DNA from: Vagococcus elongatus
Lineage (GTDB): Bacteria > Bacillota > Bacilli > Lactobacillales > Vagococcaceae
NCBI RefSeq assembly: GCF_003987645.1
Contig: NZ_NGKA01000005.1
Location: forward strand, 62,001 to 126,000
Reading direction: 5' to 3'
DNA length: 64,000 nucleotides
This document shows, piece after piece, positions 29,278 to 39,011 of this stretch (the stretch's first letter is position 1; each line of letters starts with the position of its first letter). Under the pieces are notes generated by a model. That model made no database searches, was not told the DNA's origin, and saw only the letters and a list, made by a program, of their open reading frames with translations. Both the position numbers and the translations under genes were made by a program.

Positions 29278-30081
29278 TTCCTTTGACATCTCTTGGTCCT
29301 TCTTGATTGTGGCATCTACGGCATGGAAAAGACTAGGAATAAATCCGTCATTTTCCAATGAAGCTACCCCTTCAATCGTGGTGCCCCCGGGAGATGATAC
29401 TTGATTGATTAAATCCCACGAACTGAGAGTTTTATCTTTCATCAGTTCTAGAGTACCGCTCACCGCTTCAAGAGTGATCGCTTGAGCTAATTCATAAGGG
29501 AGACCATTTTTTACAGCAGCTCGTGTTAAACCGTCGATATACATAGCGGTAAAGGCTGGGGAACAGCCAGCGATAGCAGTAAATGTGACAAAGTCTTTTT
29601 CAGCTAGCTCATAAGTCACTCCAAGCTGTTCGAACAATTCCGAAACGAGCTGTTTTTCTTCCACTGAAAAATTATCAGAGAAGGATAGTCCAGAGACACT
29701 TCGACGGATAGCAATATTCATGTTTGGCATCACACGGACAATTTTTGCCTCATCGCCAAGAAAAGACTGTATTTTAGTAATATTAAAACCGGCAGCAATA
29801 GAAACGACGATTTTTTTAGAATCTTTTATTTCGGAAGCAATCTCATTTAGTACATCCGGTAATTTCTGGGGCTTCACCCCTAAAATAATTATATCCGCTT
29901 GCTGAACAAGTTCCGTGTTGTTTGATGAGAAGGCAACACCTAATTGATCAGCTTGTGCCTTAGAGCGTTCCGCCGTTGATTTAGTCAGCGTCACTTGTTC
30001 AGGGGAAGTGAATCGGCTGTCGATCAAACCTTTGATAATAGCAGTACTCATGTTGCCTGCCCCGATAAATCCAATTTGCAT
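29275..30081 (-). CDS. proC: Pyrroline-5-carboxylate reductase
   Basis: A 268-residue NAD(P)H-dependent enzyme making proline from pyrroline-5-carboxylate. The Rossmann motif IGFIGAGNMSTAIIKGLI, VKPQKLPDVL, VRVMPNMNI, AIAGCSPAF and the C-terminal signature SSPGGTTIEGVASLEN are all present and the length is typical. No proA or proB adjoins it; single-gene proC is common. The start ATG 30081 is unambiguous from the Rossmann strand. Confidence 0.96.
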   Translation of the reverse strand: MQIGFIGAGNMSTAIIKGLIDSRFTSPEQVTLTKSTAERSKAQADQLGVAFSSNNTELVQQADIIILGVKPQKLPDVLNEIASEIKDSKKIVVSIAAGFNITKIQSFLGDEAKIVRVMPNMNIAIRRSVSGLSFSDNFSVEEKQLVSELFEQLGVTYELAEKDFVTFTAIAGCSPAFTAMYIDGLTRAAVKNGLPYELAQAITLEAVSGTLELMKDKTLSSWDLINQVSSPGGTTIEGVASLENDGFIPSLFHAVDATIKKDQEMSKE

Positions 30082-30203
30082 GGGATGACCTCATTTCTTC
30101 TTAATAGATTTACTATAATCCAAACAGGTATAGAATTGCAATCATAATTGTTTTTATCATAATGTGGTAAAATAATAGAGAATAAGCTAGGAGGGTGTGT
30201 CAG

Positions 30204-32813
30204 ATGAAAGCTCATATCAATAAGTGGCTGGCAGTGATAAAAAAATATCAGCTGGTAATCAAACTGATTTTTATGGCTTCGATTATTTTATTTGTCATTA
30301 ACCAATTTGCGCAAATTTTACATGGGATGACATGGTCCGAGCTGAAAGAAATCATGTTCAGTCAAAGTAAAAGCACACTGTTCATCTTTGCTTTGTTAGG
30401 TTTTTTTGCCGCTGTCCCCTTGATGCTTTACGATTGGGCAACGGTGAAAATACTGGAAGACAAGGGCAGAGAACCAATGGAAAAGAAAGAATTTTTTTCT
30501 GCTGCATGGATTATCAATACGTTGAATAATTTTGCGGGATTTGGCGGAGTGATTGGTGCTACGCTGAGAGGGAAATTTTATGGGTCTGACCTTAAAGGCA
30601 AGACGATTGTCGCCGCAGTTTCCAAAGTGGCACTGTTTATGCTGTCAGGTCTGTCTATTCTTTCTCTTGTCACTTTAGGGGACCTTTTGTTCTTTCGACC
30701 GGAGCATATCTTTCAAAATTATTGGGTTTGGCTGCTGCTGGGCAGCTTGTACACACCTGTTTTAGTCGGGGTAATCATTATTCGCCGAAAAAATTTGTTC
30801 TCAGGTTTTACCGTCACAAGAGTGATCCAGTTGTTGTCAGCTTCGCTGGGGCAATGGTTGTTTGCCATGGTATTTTTCATGTTTATCGGCTTTACTTTAA
30901 ATGTAAAAATCTCCCCACTGGACTTGTACCCCCTGTTTGTTTCCGCTACTTTGATCGGGATGATTACAATGGTACCGGGAGGAATGGGAACATTTGACGT
31001 CTTAATGATCATGGGGCTAGCGAGCTTGGGTGTGACAAAAGAAATGGCGTTGGTCTGGCTGCTATTTTATCGTATCTTTTATTTTGTGATTCCCTTTCTT
31101 TCAGGATTAGCTACTTATTTAATCAGGACGGGCGTAAAAATAAATGTTTTTTTCGATGGTTTGCCCAAGCTGATCTCAGAAAAGCTTGCCCATGTTTTTT
31201 TAGTCATTTTGGTTTATTTAGCAGGGATTTTAATGGTGATTTTATCTACCATTCCTAATCTATCCCACTTATCTAATTTTTTTGCCAGCATCTCTTCTTA
31301 TTCTTTTGATTTTTTAGATCAGACGCTTAACATGATGATGGGATTCTTGCTTCTTGGATTGGCAAGGGGAGTAGCTAATCAAGTGAAAAAAGCCTATTGG
31401 CCTACGGTTTTCGTCTTGGTATTTTGTATTGTGAACACACTCAGTAATGTTCGTTCTTGGAAATTGACAGCATTTTATCTTTTCATCTTAGGATGCTTAT
31501 ACTTATCACGTAAAGAATTTTATCGTAAGCAATTGGTGTTTTCTTGGGAAGCCATCGGGTTTGATGCACTGCTTTATGGTGTTTTATTCGCATTGTATTC
31601 AGTGGTTGGCTATTTGTCCAGTTCAGAACAGCCAGTGGCCTTTGAGAAACTGAATTTTATTTTATTTCCTTCTTCCAATGTTTGGCTTAAAGGACTGCTT
31701 GGCTTGCTGATTGCTTTTATAACTATTTTTTTGCTGGACCGTTATTTGGCAGAAAAGGAAAAGCCCGGGGAAGGCTATGACTATGCCCGAATCAATTGGC
31801 TTTTAAGTCGGCACGAAGGAACCAGTTATTCCCATCTTAACTATTTAAAAGACCGCCGTTACTTTTTCTATCAGCAAAGCGGTTATGACAAAGTATTTTT
31901 TCAGTTTCAAATCAAAGCTAATAAATTATTTGTCTTGGGGGACCCGGTGGGGGAAGCTGAATTTTTTGAAGAGAGCGTCACAGCTTTTCATCAATATGCT
32001 GATCAGCACGGCTATGAACTGATTTTTTATAGTGTGAGTGATCGTTTTGCCTTGCTTTTACATGACATCGGCTTTCATTTTATCAAAATAGGCGAGGAAG
32101 GAATAGTAGATTTACAAGGAAGAAGTTCTGGGGAGTTAAGTGACAGAACAGAAATCCGTTTGGAAGTGGAACGATTAAGAAGTCGTGGATACACGTTCAC
32201 CATGTACCATTCCCTTCCTGATGAAGAATTACTACTGCCAGTGAAAGAAGTTGCGGCCGAATGGCAGGAGGTCCATGGGCGGCGTTATTTTTCTACCGGC
32301 CATTTTGACGAAGACTATTTAGCTAAGGCGCCGATTGGCATTGTCCGCGATCAAGATCATGTGGTTCAAGGTTTTGTCACATTGAAGCCGATTAAAGAAG
32401 GGGAGAGACTCTCCTATGACTTATTGCAATATCGAGCAGAAGCCCCTGTAACGATTGGTGCGTTCATGCTTGTCAGTTTGCTTGACTACTATCGTGAAAA
32501 GGGTTTGCCTTACTTTAGCATCGGGCTGACGCCTTTTGCGAAAGTCGGAGAGTATCAAGGGTCTTTTATTTCAGAAAAAATTGTGAACTTGTTGTATCAA
32601 TATAGCTACCCTCAATATGGCTGGAAAGATTTGAGGGTTTTCAAGGAAGGGTTTGCCACAGAATGGGAAGCACGTTATCTGAGTTACCGAAGTCGCAGCG
32701 GCTTTTGGCTGATTGCCATTCAATTACATCTGCTTTTGACCGGCAGTAAAGTCTTTTCCTCACGGCCATTTGAATTGCTGCAATTAGTTTATGGAGAAGA
32801 AAAAGAAAGCTGA
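30204..32813 (+). CDS. mprF: MprF-type phosphatidylglycerol lysyltransferase and flippase
   Basis: An 869-residue protein. The N-terminal about 520 residues hold some 14 membrane helices (flippase domain; GMITMVPGGMGTFDVLMIMG). The cytoplasmic C-terminal about 340 residues form the DUF2156 synthase (INWLLSRHEGTSYSHLNYLKDR, FVLGDPVGEAEFFEESV, FMLVSLLDYYREKGLPYFSIGLTPF, QYGWKDLRVFKEGFATEWE). MprF adds an amino acid, usually lysine, to phosphatidylglycerol and flips it out, reducing sensitivity to cationic peptides. ATG 30204 follows TAGGAGGGTG; an earlier GTG at 30195 overlaps that ribosome site. It is divergent from proC. Confidence 0.95.
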   Translation: MKAHINKWLAVIKKYQLVIKLIFMASIILFVINQFAQILHGMTWSELKEIMFSQSKSTLFIFALLGFFAAVPLMLYDWATVKILEDKGREPMEKKEFFSAAWIINTLNNFAGFGGVIGATLRGKFYGSDLKGKTIVAAVSKVALFMLSGLSILSLVTLGDLLFFRPEHIFQNYWVWLLLGSLYTPVLVGVIIIRRKNLFSGFTVTRVIQLLSASLGQWLFAMVFFMFIGFTLNVKISPLDLYPLFVSATLIGMITMVPGGMGTFDVLMIMGLASLGVTKEMALVWLLFYRIFYFVIPFLSGLATYLIRTGVKINVFFDGLPKLISEKLAHVFLVILVYLAGILMVILSTIPNLSHLSNFFASISSYSFDFLDQTLNMMMGFLLLGLARGVANQVKKAYWPTVFVLVFCIVNTLSNVRSWKLTAFYLFILGCLYLSRKEFYRKQLVFSWEAIGFDALLYGVLFALYSVVGYLSSSEQPVAFEKLNFILFPSSNVWLKGLLGLLIAFITIFLLDRYLAEKEKPGEGYDYARINWLLSRHEGTSYSHLNYLKDRRYFFYQQSGYDKVFFQFQIKANKLFVLGDPVGEAEFFEESVTAFHQYADQHGYELIFYSVSDRFALLLHDIGFHFIKIGEEGIVDLQGRSSGELSDRTEIRLEVERLRSRGYTFTMYHSLPDEELLLPVKEVAAEWQEVHGRRYFSTGHFDEDYLAKAPIGIVRDQDHVVQGFVTLKPIKEGERLSYDLLQYRAEAPVTIGAFMLVSLLDYYREKGLPYFSIGLTPFAKVGEYQGSFISEKIVNLLYQYSYPQYGWKDLRVFKEGFATEWEARYLSYRSRSGFWLIAIQLHLLLTGSKVFSSRPFELLQLVYGEEKES

Positions 32814-32860
32814 TTTAAACATCCGCTTTTGTTTAAAATTTGTAAAAGTGAAGAGAACAA

Positions 32861-32905
32861 AAACTCAAGAACCGCTAAGTTTTTTCGCGGTTCTTGAGTT
32901 TTCTT
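32861..32905. terminator. Bidirectional terminator overlapping the yfhO 3' end
   Basis: Perfect 15-bp arms 32861-32875 and 32887-32901 with a T-rich 11-base loop. The second arm lies within the last codons of yfhO, so the two convergent genes share one compact terminator. Confidence 0.88.
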
Positions 32906-35499
32906 TCATAAATAATAAAAATAAGGATGGACCCGATACACAACAGCAGACCAATCAGAAATCCTTGAGGCAAGAATGTCAATTCGATTGTATTCACACC
33001 TTTTTCTAGAGGTAAAGTGATAAAGGCATTTTTAAACTCTTTTATCTCAACTTTTTTACCATTGACTTTTGCCGACCACCCCTTGTCATAAGGAATAGTG
33101 GTAAATAACACACTATTTTCTTCAACGGAAACAGCAGCGTTTGCTTTTCTTCCTGTCACTTGGAAAGGAACATTATTTTTCTGAATGCCGGTCATAGCTT
33201 CTTCATAGGCAGGGATGTCCAATAAAATGATTGGCGGCTTTATAAATGATAAACTTTTCGACCCAGTAAAAGTGACCGTAAATTCGACGGTGCTGTCATT
33301 GGGAAAGTACCCAAGATCATAATATTGTCCGCTGATGTTTATTTGAGATGTTTGATTGATGCCGTTGACCGTCAGCTCAGCATGGGCACCATCTAATTCA
33401 GAAAAGTTTTTCGGAAACAGACTGAGGTAAGCTTGTTTTTGTGCAGGCATATTGACAGTCCATGTGATCGACTGACCTTGATCTTTTTCTTTTTCTCTAA
33501 TGTTTAAAGTGTTATCAGTCATCGTAAGCTGGGTGTTATCAGTTCCTATAACCTCAGGAGAAATGTGAGAAAAGTAGGATGCATTAGTTCCTGCTAGTTG
33601 ATTTAATAAACTTTCTTGAGAAGACAGATTGTCATTTTCCGGGAAAGAAACAGAATAGATAGAGTTATCTGTCAAAATCCCCAAACTTGCAGCGAATTGG
33701 TTGCGATACATCGTATAAGTCTCGTTATGATAGTCAATCCCAAAACCATACTTAAACAAATTATTTTTGGTTTGGTTATAGCGGATACCTAATAAGCTGT
33801 CCATGATGAGCGTGTTGTTCGAATAACGAATATTCAGATTAGTGCCTCGTGAGCGGAAACCTAAAGTATTTAAAAAATTCGACGTGTTGCGATTACGGAT
33901 GGAAGAGAACATACTAACTCCGCTAAATCCATAATTGAATGCATCGTTGGAAGAAACAGGAGTAAGATTTTCCATCCGATAAAATTCGTCGTCATCTTTA
34001 TTTTTGACGGTATCCACAGCATTTTTATAGTCTTTATAAGGTTCCGTGTAAAGACTTCTGGACGGATAGTTCCAGTCGTCTAAAATTCCCTGAACTAGCT
34101 GGATGGAGTTGATGGTCACTTCAGCGAATACAAAAGCAGAAACAATCAGTGTGAAAAACCGTTTGCTGTTTTTGGAAAAGCGATGTTTTCCTGTCATATA
34201 GTCATACAAGACACTTAAAATCAGATACCCCATCAACAAGCCTACGGTGATAGCTAAGTGGCTCACAGTCACATAAGAATAGTCAGCAGGAGCTTTGAAA
34301 CTAAAGGCAGCAATGAATAAAAGCGACCATCCGATGATAATGCTGGCTAAAAGCAAAAAGTCTTCCCGCCTGAATACTTCTAAGGCATACCCTGCCAAAA
34401 CGATGACCAAAACAGACAAAAGGAAGCTGTAGCGAAACAGAAACATATTTGGCGCATGAAACCCATGCCAGAAAAGATTTAATGGTTCAAGATAAAAGCT
34501 GGCAATCAACAGGGCAAGAATGCCGCCGAAAAGCAATTTGTTTTTCCCCGGGATTTTCCTTGAAATAAAATAAAACGTACAAAAAATCAGGGGCAGCAGT
34601 CCGATATATATAAACGGGATGGAGCCGTATTTTGTAGTGTCATAGACGCCGACCATATTTTTGACAATCAGGTCAAACCAAGAAGAATCAGGTGTTTTCC
34701 ACTTAGTGATTTCTGTCAATGTTTCACCGTTGGCGCGCAAGTCAAGAAGTGTGGGTAAAATAATTATCATCGAGGCGAAACCTGCTAAAAAGGATGTTAA
34801 AAAATAATGGGGGAGACTGTTTTTATATTTTTTCCAATCCGTCAATAATCTGGCGAAATAATAAAGCAGTGAGAAGACCCCTACCATAAATCCGAAATAA
34901 AAGTTGCTGACAAATAAAATAAAATAGGAAATAAACAACAGTCTTGGGTTTCTGCTGTCCATTAAGCGATGAATCCCCAGTAAAATCAGCGGCAGCCAAA
35001 CAAAGGTGTCTTGCCACATGACCAATTCTGAATGGACGACAGAGAAAGCCATCAACGCGTAGATAGTTGACATTCCAACATGGAAAATCGGTGCTACTTT
35101 ATAAGTGTTCCGCGAAAAAATCCAAAAGGATAACCCGGAAAAGCCAAATTTCAATAAGGTGAGAAAATATAAGGTGTCAGGCATAAACTGGTTTGGTACT
35201 AGGGCAACTAACGGCGTAAAGACACCGCCTAGGTAATACGAAATCAAGGCAAGATAGTTTAAGCCTAGAGAGGCATTCCAAGTGTAAAAGATACTTTGCT
35301 TGCCAGTCAACACATTATGAAAGCTGGCGTGGAAATTTGAAAATTGAGAAAAAGAATCACTGGCCATGATACTGATGTCACTGCCGGGATAGACGCCGAC
35401 TGTCAGTAAGCTGATGACCATAACAACGACTGGCAGCAGAAAGGCTGCAAGCCAGTATTTTTTTTCCTTAGAAATAATCGATTTTAACGTTGTGTTCAT
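32875..35499 (-). CDS. yfhO: YfhO-family membrane glycosyltransferase-like protein
   Basis: An 874-residue GT-C-type membrane protein with 12 or more hydrophobic segments across the first about 440 residues, then a large extracellular beta-rich domain (about 460-840) and a final membrane helix with a lysine-rich tail (YERKLKNREKT). The family hallmarks are LTVGVYPGSDISIMASDSFSQ near the start and, late in the protein, FTTIPYDKGWSAKVNGK and the closing LPLEKGVNTIELTFLPQGF. In Bacillus and Listeria YfhO proteins act in glycosylation of lipoteichoic acid; that role is inferred here. Start at ATG 35499. Confidence 0.92.
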   Translation of the reverse strand: MNTTLKSIISKEKKYWLAAFLLPVVVMVISLLTVGVYPGSDISIMASDSFSQFSNFHASFHNVLTGKQSIFYTWNASLGLNYLALISYYLGGVFTPLVALVPNQFMPDTLYFLTLLKFGFSGLSFWIFSRNTYKVAPIFHVGMSTIYALMAFSVVHSELVMWQDTFVWLPLILLGIHRLMDSRNPRLLFISYFILFVSNFYFGFMVGVFSLLYYFARLLTDWKKYKNSLPHYFLTSFLAGFASMIIILPTLLDLRANGETLTEITKWKTPDSSWFDLIVKNMVGVYDTTKYGSIPFIYIGLLPLIFCTFYFISRKIPGKNKLLFGGILALLIASFYLEPLNLFWHGFHAPNMFLFRYSFLLSVLVIVLAGYALEVFRREDFLLLASIIIGWSLLFIAAFSFKAPADYSYVTVSHLAITVGLLMGYLILSVLYDYMTGKHRFSKNSKRFFTLIVSAFVFAEVTINSIQLVQGILDDWNYPSRSLYTEPYKDYKNAVDTVKNKDDDEFYRMENLTPVSSNDAFNYGFSGVSMFSSIRNRNTSNFLNTLGFRSRGTNLNIRYSNNTLIMDSLLGIRYNQTKNNLFKYGFGIDYHNETYTMYRNQFAASLGILTDNSIYSVSFPENDNLSSQESLLNQLAGTNASYFSHISPEVIGTDNTQLTMTDNTLNIREKEKDQGQSITWTVNMPAQKQAYLSLFPKNFSELDGAHAELTVNGINQTSQINISGQYYDLGYFPNDSTVEFTVTFTGSKSLSFIKPPIILLDIPAYEEAMTGIQKNNVPFQVTGRKANAAVSVEENSVLFTTIPYDKGWSAKVNGKKVEIKEFKNAFITLPLEKGVNTIELTFLPQGFLIGLLLCIGSILIFIIYERKLKNREKT

Positions 35500-35579
35500 T
35501 TAAATTCCCCTGCGAATAATTGTTTCTACCATTTTATCACAGAAGGAAAAATAATGGGAATGTGAGGATAAAAATCGAA

Positions 35580-35607
35580 TTGACTTTAAAAATAAAAGTT
35601 TTATAAT
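35580..35607 (+). promoter_or_regulatory. Promoter of kup
   Basis: TTGACT (35580-35585), 16-base spacer, TATAAT (35602-35607). The leader to ATG 35674 is about 60 bases, too short for a ydaO-type c-di-AMP riboswitch. Confidence 0.8.
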
Positions 35608-35673
35608 TACTATCAGTGTTTCATTTGATTAGTAAAAATTTTATAGAAGTGCTTAAAAATTTGGAGGAAAAAA

Positions 35674-37752
35674 ATGAGTAAAACTGTTGTGGACAATCAA
35701 TTTGACAAATTTAAATTGAGTGGCGCTTTAATCGCAATGGGTGTGGTGTACGGGGATATCGGAACAAGTCCGCTGTACGTGATGAAGGCTATCATTGAAG
35801 GGAATGGCGGATTAAGTGAAGTATCACCTGACTTTATCATTGGCGCTGTGTCTCTAGTCATTTGGACGGTGACCCTTTTGACAACGGTCAAATATGTGAT
35901 GATTGCCCTGCGTGCCGATAACCATGGAGAAGGCGGGATTTTTTCTCTTTATACACTGGTTAGAAAAATGAGTCCGTATCTGATTATTCCGGCAATGATC
36001 GGAGGAGCCACCTTATTAGCGGATGGTGTATTGACCCCGGCTGTTACGATTACGACAGCTGTCGAAGGATTGCGGGGAATTCCAGTTTTTTACAATATTT
36101 TTGGAAACAACCAAAACGTCATTGTGGCCATCACCATCACTATTGTTTTAATTTTGTTTATGATTCAGCGATTTGGTACTGAGAAAGTAGGTAAAGCCTT
36201 TGGACCGATTATGCTCGGATGGTTTACGTTCATCGGTTTAGTTGGTGCGTATAATTTTTTAGGGGATTTGTCTGTCATTCGGGCGATAAATCCATACTAT
36301 GCGATCAAATTATTGACCAGCCCGCAAAATAAAGCAGGGATTTTTATTTTAGGCAGTGTCTTCTTGGCAACCACTGGGGCTGAAGCATTGTATTCCGATA
36401 TGGGTCACGTGGGACGTAAAAACATTTTAGGCAGTTGGCCCTATATCAAAGTATGTCTGATTTTAAATTATTTGGGGCAAGCGGCATGGATTATTTCCGT
36501 CAGCAATGACCCTAAGTATTTGGCTGTTGAAGTCTTGAATCCATTTTTCAGAATGATTCCTGACAGCCTGTCTATCTTTTCGGTAGTTTTTGCAACAATA
36601 GCGGCAGTGATTGCTTCTCAGGCGTTAATTTCAGGTTCTTATACTTTGGTATCGGAAGCAATCAAGTTGCATTTATTCCCAAAACTGAGAATCATCTATC
36701 CGACAGATCAAAAAGGCCAACTTTATATCCCGGCGATCAACTGGGCGTTATGTCTGTTGTGTGTCAGCATTGTTGTGGCTTTTAGAACATCGGCTCACTT
36801 GGAAGCTGCCTATGGTTTGGCGATTACAATCACCATGTTGATGACGACGATTTTGCTTTTGTTCTATCTATTGAAAAACAATGTGCCGAAAATTATTTCC
36901 TTTGGTATTTTTATCTTTTTTGGCGCCATAGAAACGATTTTCTTCTTGTCAAGTGCGACGAAATTTCTCCATGGAGGATACACAGCAGTAGGGATTGCCC
37001 TGGCAATTCTGCTTATCATGATTATTTGGGAAAGAAGCTATTTGATTAGAGAAAGAGTATCCGTCCGTGTCGACTTAAAAGATTATGTGGATCAGCTGGT
37101 TTCATTGAGTAATGACGAGTCTTTACCTTTATTCCAAACCAATGTGGTCTATTTAACGACGAACCTCAGGGGACATAGAATTGGCAGAGATATCTTGTAT
37201 TCTATTTTGGACAAAAAACCAAAACGAGCGAAGGTCTACTGGTTTGTCAATGTGTTTGTTACTGATGAACCTTATACAAAGGAATATTTGGTGGACATGA
37301 TGGGAACCGACTGCATCGTCAATGTGCAGTTGAAATTAGGCTTCCGTGTGCGTCAGGATGTGAATCTTTATATCCGGCAAATTGTCAACGACTTGATGGA
37401 ACAGGGCATGATTGAAAAACAACCTCAGAAGTATACGATTTTGCCAGGCCGAGAAGTGGGTGATTTCAGTTTTGTACTGTTGAAAGAAGAGTTGGCACGA
37501 GTCAATACTGGGTTATCTAATTTTGATAAAGTCATTTATCAGTTAAAAATTGCGATTAAAACGATCACTACTTCAACGGCTAATTGGTTTGGTTTGGAAT
37601 ATAGCGATGTAGTGACAGAACGGGTGCCTTTGATTCTTGACACTAAATTCAAACATAAACGCAAGCTCACACAGATTATTACGGGAGATTTTTATTCTGA
37701 AGAAGATGAAGACAGTAATGATTCTATTAGAGATACGACAGCTAAAGGTTAG
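35674..37752 (+). CDS. kup: Kup-type potassium transporter
   Basis: A 692-residue KUP/HAK/KT K+ transporter. About 12 membrane helices span residues 12-455; the family motif GVVYGDIGTSPLYV is at 19-32 and GGEGGIFSLY-like DNHGEGGIFSLY near 87. Further conserved stretches are ADGVLTPAVTITTAVEGL and GAEALYSDMGHVG. The cytoplasmic C-terminal domain (about 460-692) has the NVVYLTTNLRGHRIGRDILYSI beta core. Lactococcal Kup proteins are high-affinity K+ importers inhibited by c-di-AMP; whether this one is regulated so is unknown. ATG 35674 has GGAGGAAA upstream. Monocistronic. Confidence 0.97.
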   Translation: MSKTVVDNQFDKFKLSGALIAMGVVYGDIGTSPLYVMKAIIEGNGGLSEVSPDFIIGAVSLVIWTVTLLTTVKYVMIALRADNHGEGGIFSLYTLVRKMSPYLIIPAMIGGATLLADGVLTPAVTITTAVEGLRGIPVFYNIFGNNQNVIVAITITIVLILFMIQRFGTEKVGKAFGPIMLGWFTFIGLVGAYNFLGDLSVIRAINPYYAIKLLTSPQNKAGIFILGSVFLATTGAEALYSDMGHVGRKNILGSWPYIKVCLILNYLGQAAWIISVSNDPKYLAVEVLNPFFRMIPDSLSIFSVVFATIAAVIASQALISGSYTLVSEAIKLHLFPKLRIIYPTDQKGQLYIPAINWALCLLCVSIVVAFRTSAHLEAAYGLAITITMLMTTILLLFYLLKNNVPKIISFGIFIFFGAIETIFFLSSATKFLHGGYTAVGIALAILLIMIIWERSYLIRERVSVRVDLKDYVDQLVSLSNDESLPLFQTNVVYLTTNLRGHRIGRDILYSILDKKPKRAKVYWFVNVFVTDEPYTKEYLVDMMGTDCIVNVQLKLGFRVRQDVNLYIRQIVNDLMEQGMIEKQPQKYTILPGREVGDFSFVLLKEELARVNTGLSNFDKVIYQLKIAIKTITTSTANWFGLEYSDVVTERVPLILDTKFKHKRKLTQIITGDFYSEEDEDSNDSIRDTTAKG

Positions 37753-37768
37753 AGACTTATAAAAAAAT

Positions 37769-37815
37769 AAACAAGCTTTCTGAGAGATGTTTGTCTCAGA
37801 GAGCTTGTTTTTCTT
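37769..37815. terminator. Bidirectional terminator after kup
   Basis: Arms 37769-37785 and 37794-37810 pair with one mismatch (AAACAAGCT.. with ..AGCTTGTTT) and carry A and T flanks. The right arm lies inside the 3' end of the convergent serine hydrolase gene. Confidence 0.85.
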
Positions 37816-38818
37816 CTAGATAACTATCGATTAACTCGTCCCGATTGATTTGGTAAAGAGGTTTGTTATCTAAGGGGTGGACGCGATTGGATAATAAAAT
37901 GAAGGCTTCCATCTGGTCGCTGTCAATCAGCATGAACGTACCAGTATAGCCTGTGTGGAAAAGAATCGGCTTTTTTGTCTCCGGCTCGAATCTCAAATCC
38001 CATCCCAGAGTACGGGGGGCCGACTCAATGTTTGACCAGCTTTGGTACAAAGAAGTGACCGTCTCTTCTTTTAAAAAGTATTCACCATCACGCATTTTGC
38101 CTCTATAAAGCATCATAAAAGTAAAACTCATCAAGTCGTTCAGCGTGGCAAAAAGTCCTGCGCTGCCACAACGTTCCTTTAAGATGAACGCTTTAGGGTC
38201 ATGGACCTCTCCCTTGATTATCCCTCTGCGACTGTCCAGTTCAGTGGGAGCAATTTTATTTCCTGTAGGTGAGAAAGTCGCTTGGGTCATTTTCAATGGT
38301 TGAAGAACTTCTTCTTCAATGACTCGCTGCACTGGTTTATGATAGAGTTGTTCAATCATTAAACCAAGGAGAACTGTGCCGGTATCTGTATAGTTGATTT
38401 CTTTCCCTCTTAGATTAGGGTTTGATTTCAAGCTTAAGAAAGCTTGAATCAGTTCCTCTTGAGAAAGTTGCTGTCGGTTAGGAATAAAGCCGTTGATTCC
38501 GGAAGTATGGGTCAGCAGATGTCTGATTGTGACATATTTATCTTGAAACTCAGGTAAATAGAGCTGCAAGCCATCGTCTATATTGATTCGCTTTTCTTCC
38601 AGTAATTTTAAAATGACTGAATTAGTTCCCACCACTTTTGTTAAAGAGGCCACATCAAAAAGGGTGTCGATGGTCATCTGTTCCTTTGAAGGAATGATTT
38701 GTCTCAGACCTAATGCTCTTTGGTAGATTTGATTTCCTTTGATAAAACAATACGCCGCCCCTGGCATGATGCCTTTGTTCACTAATTCTTCGATTTTATT
38801 TTTTGTTTTAGGATACAT
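37796..38818 (-). CDS. Serine hydrolase of the beta-lactamase/class C family
   Basis: A 340-residue penicillin-binding-protein-like hydrolase. The active-site SxxK is SLTK at residues 58-61 (DVASLTKVVG), the second motif is YTD (INYTDTGTVLLG), and HTGYTG replaces the KTG box, as in the class C/esterase branch. There is no signal peptide, so it is likely cytoplasmic. Proteins of this branch include esterases and D-amino peptidases; the substrate cannot be assigned. ATG 38818 is the only sensible start. Confidence 0.86.
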   Translation of the reverse strand: MYPKTKNKIEELVNKGIMPGAAYCFIKGNQIYQRALGLRQIIPSKEQMTIDTLFDVASLTKVVGTNSVILKLLEEKRINIDDGLQLYLPEFQDKYVTIRHLLTHTSGINGFIPNRQQLSQEELIQAFLSLKSNPNLRGKEINYTDTGTVLLGLMIEQLYHKPVQRVIEEEVLQPLKMTQATFSPTGNKIAPTELDSRRGIIKGEVHDPKAFILKERCGSAGLFATLNDLMSFTFMMLYRGKMRDGEYFLKEETVTSLYQSWSNIESAPRTLGWDLRFEPETKKPILFHTGYTGTFMLIDSDQMEAFILLSNRVHPLDNKPLYQINRDELIDSYLEEKQAL

Positions 38819-39011
38819 AGTCAGCCCTCTTCTCTCATTAGCACAAGCATATCATATTTTGAATTGAGGATAAAATAATCTCACTCAATAATCTCAACGG
38901 TTAAGCTATAATTAGCGTCTGGAAAATGCTATCATAGTTTCAGTTAAGTAGCAGTCAAATCAGCGTCATTGTTTATTAAAAGATGAATTTACAATCAGGG
39001 AATGGGATGTT

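Noticed and set aside
35608-35673. c-di-AMP (ydaO-type) riboswitch before kup
   Set aside because: The leader is only about 60 bases, far too short, and lacks the conserved motifs.
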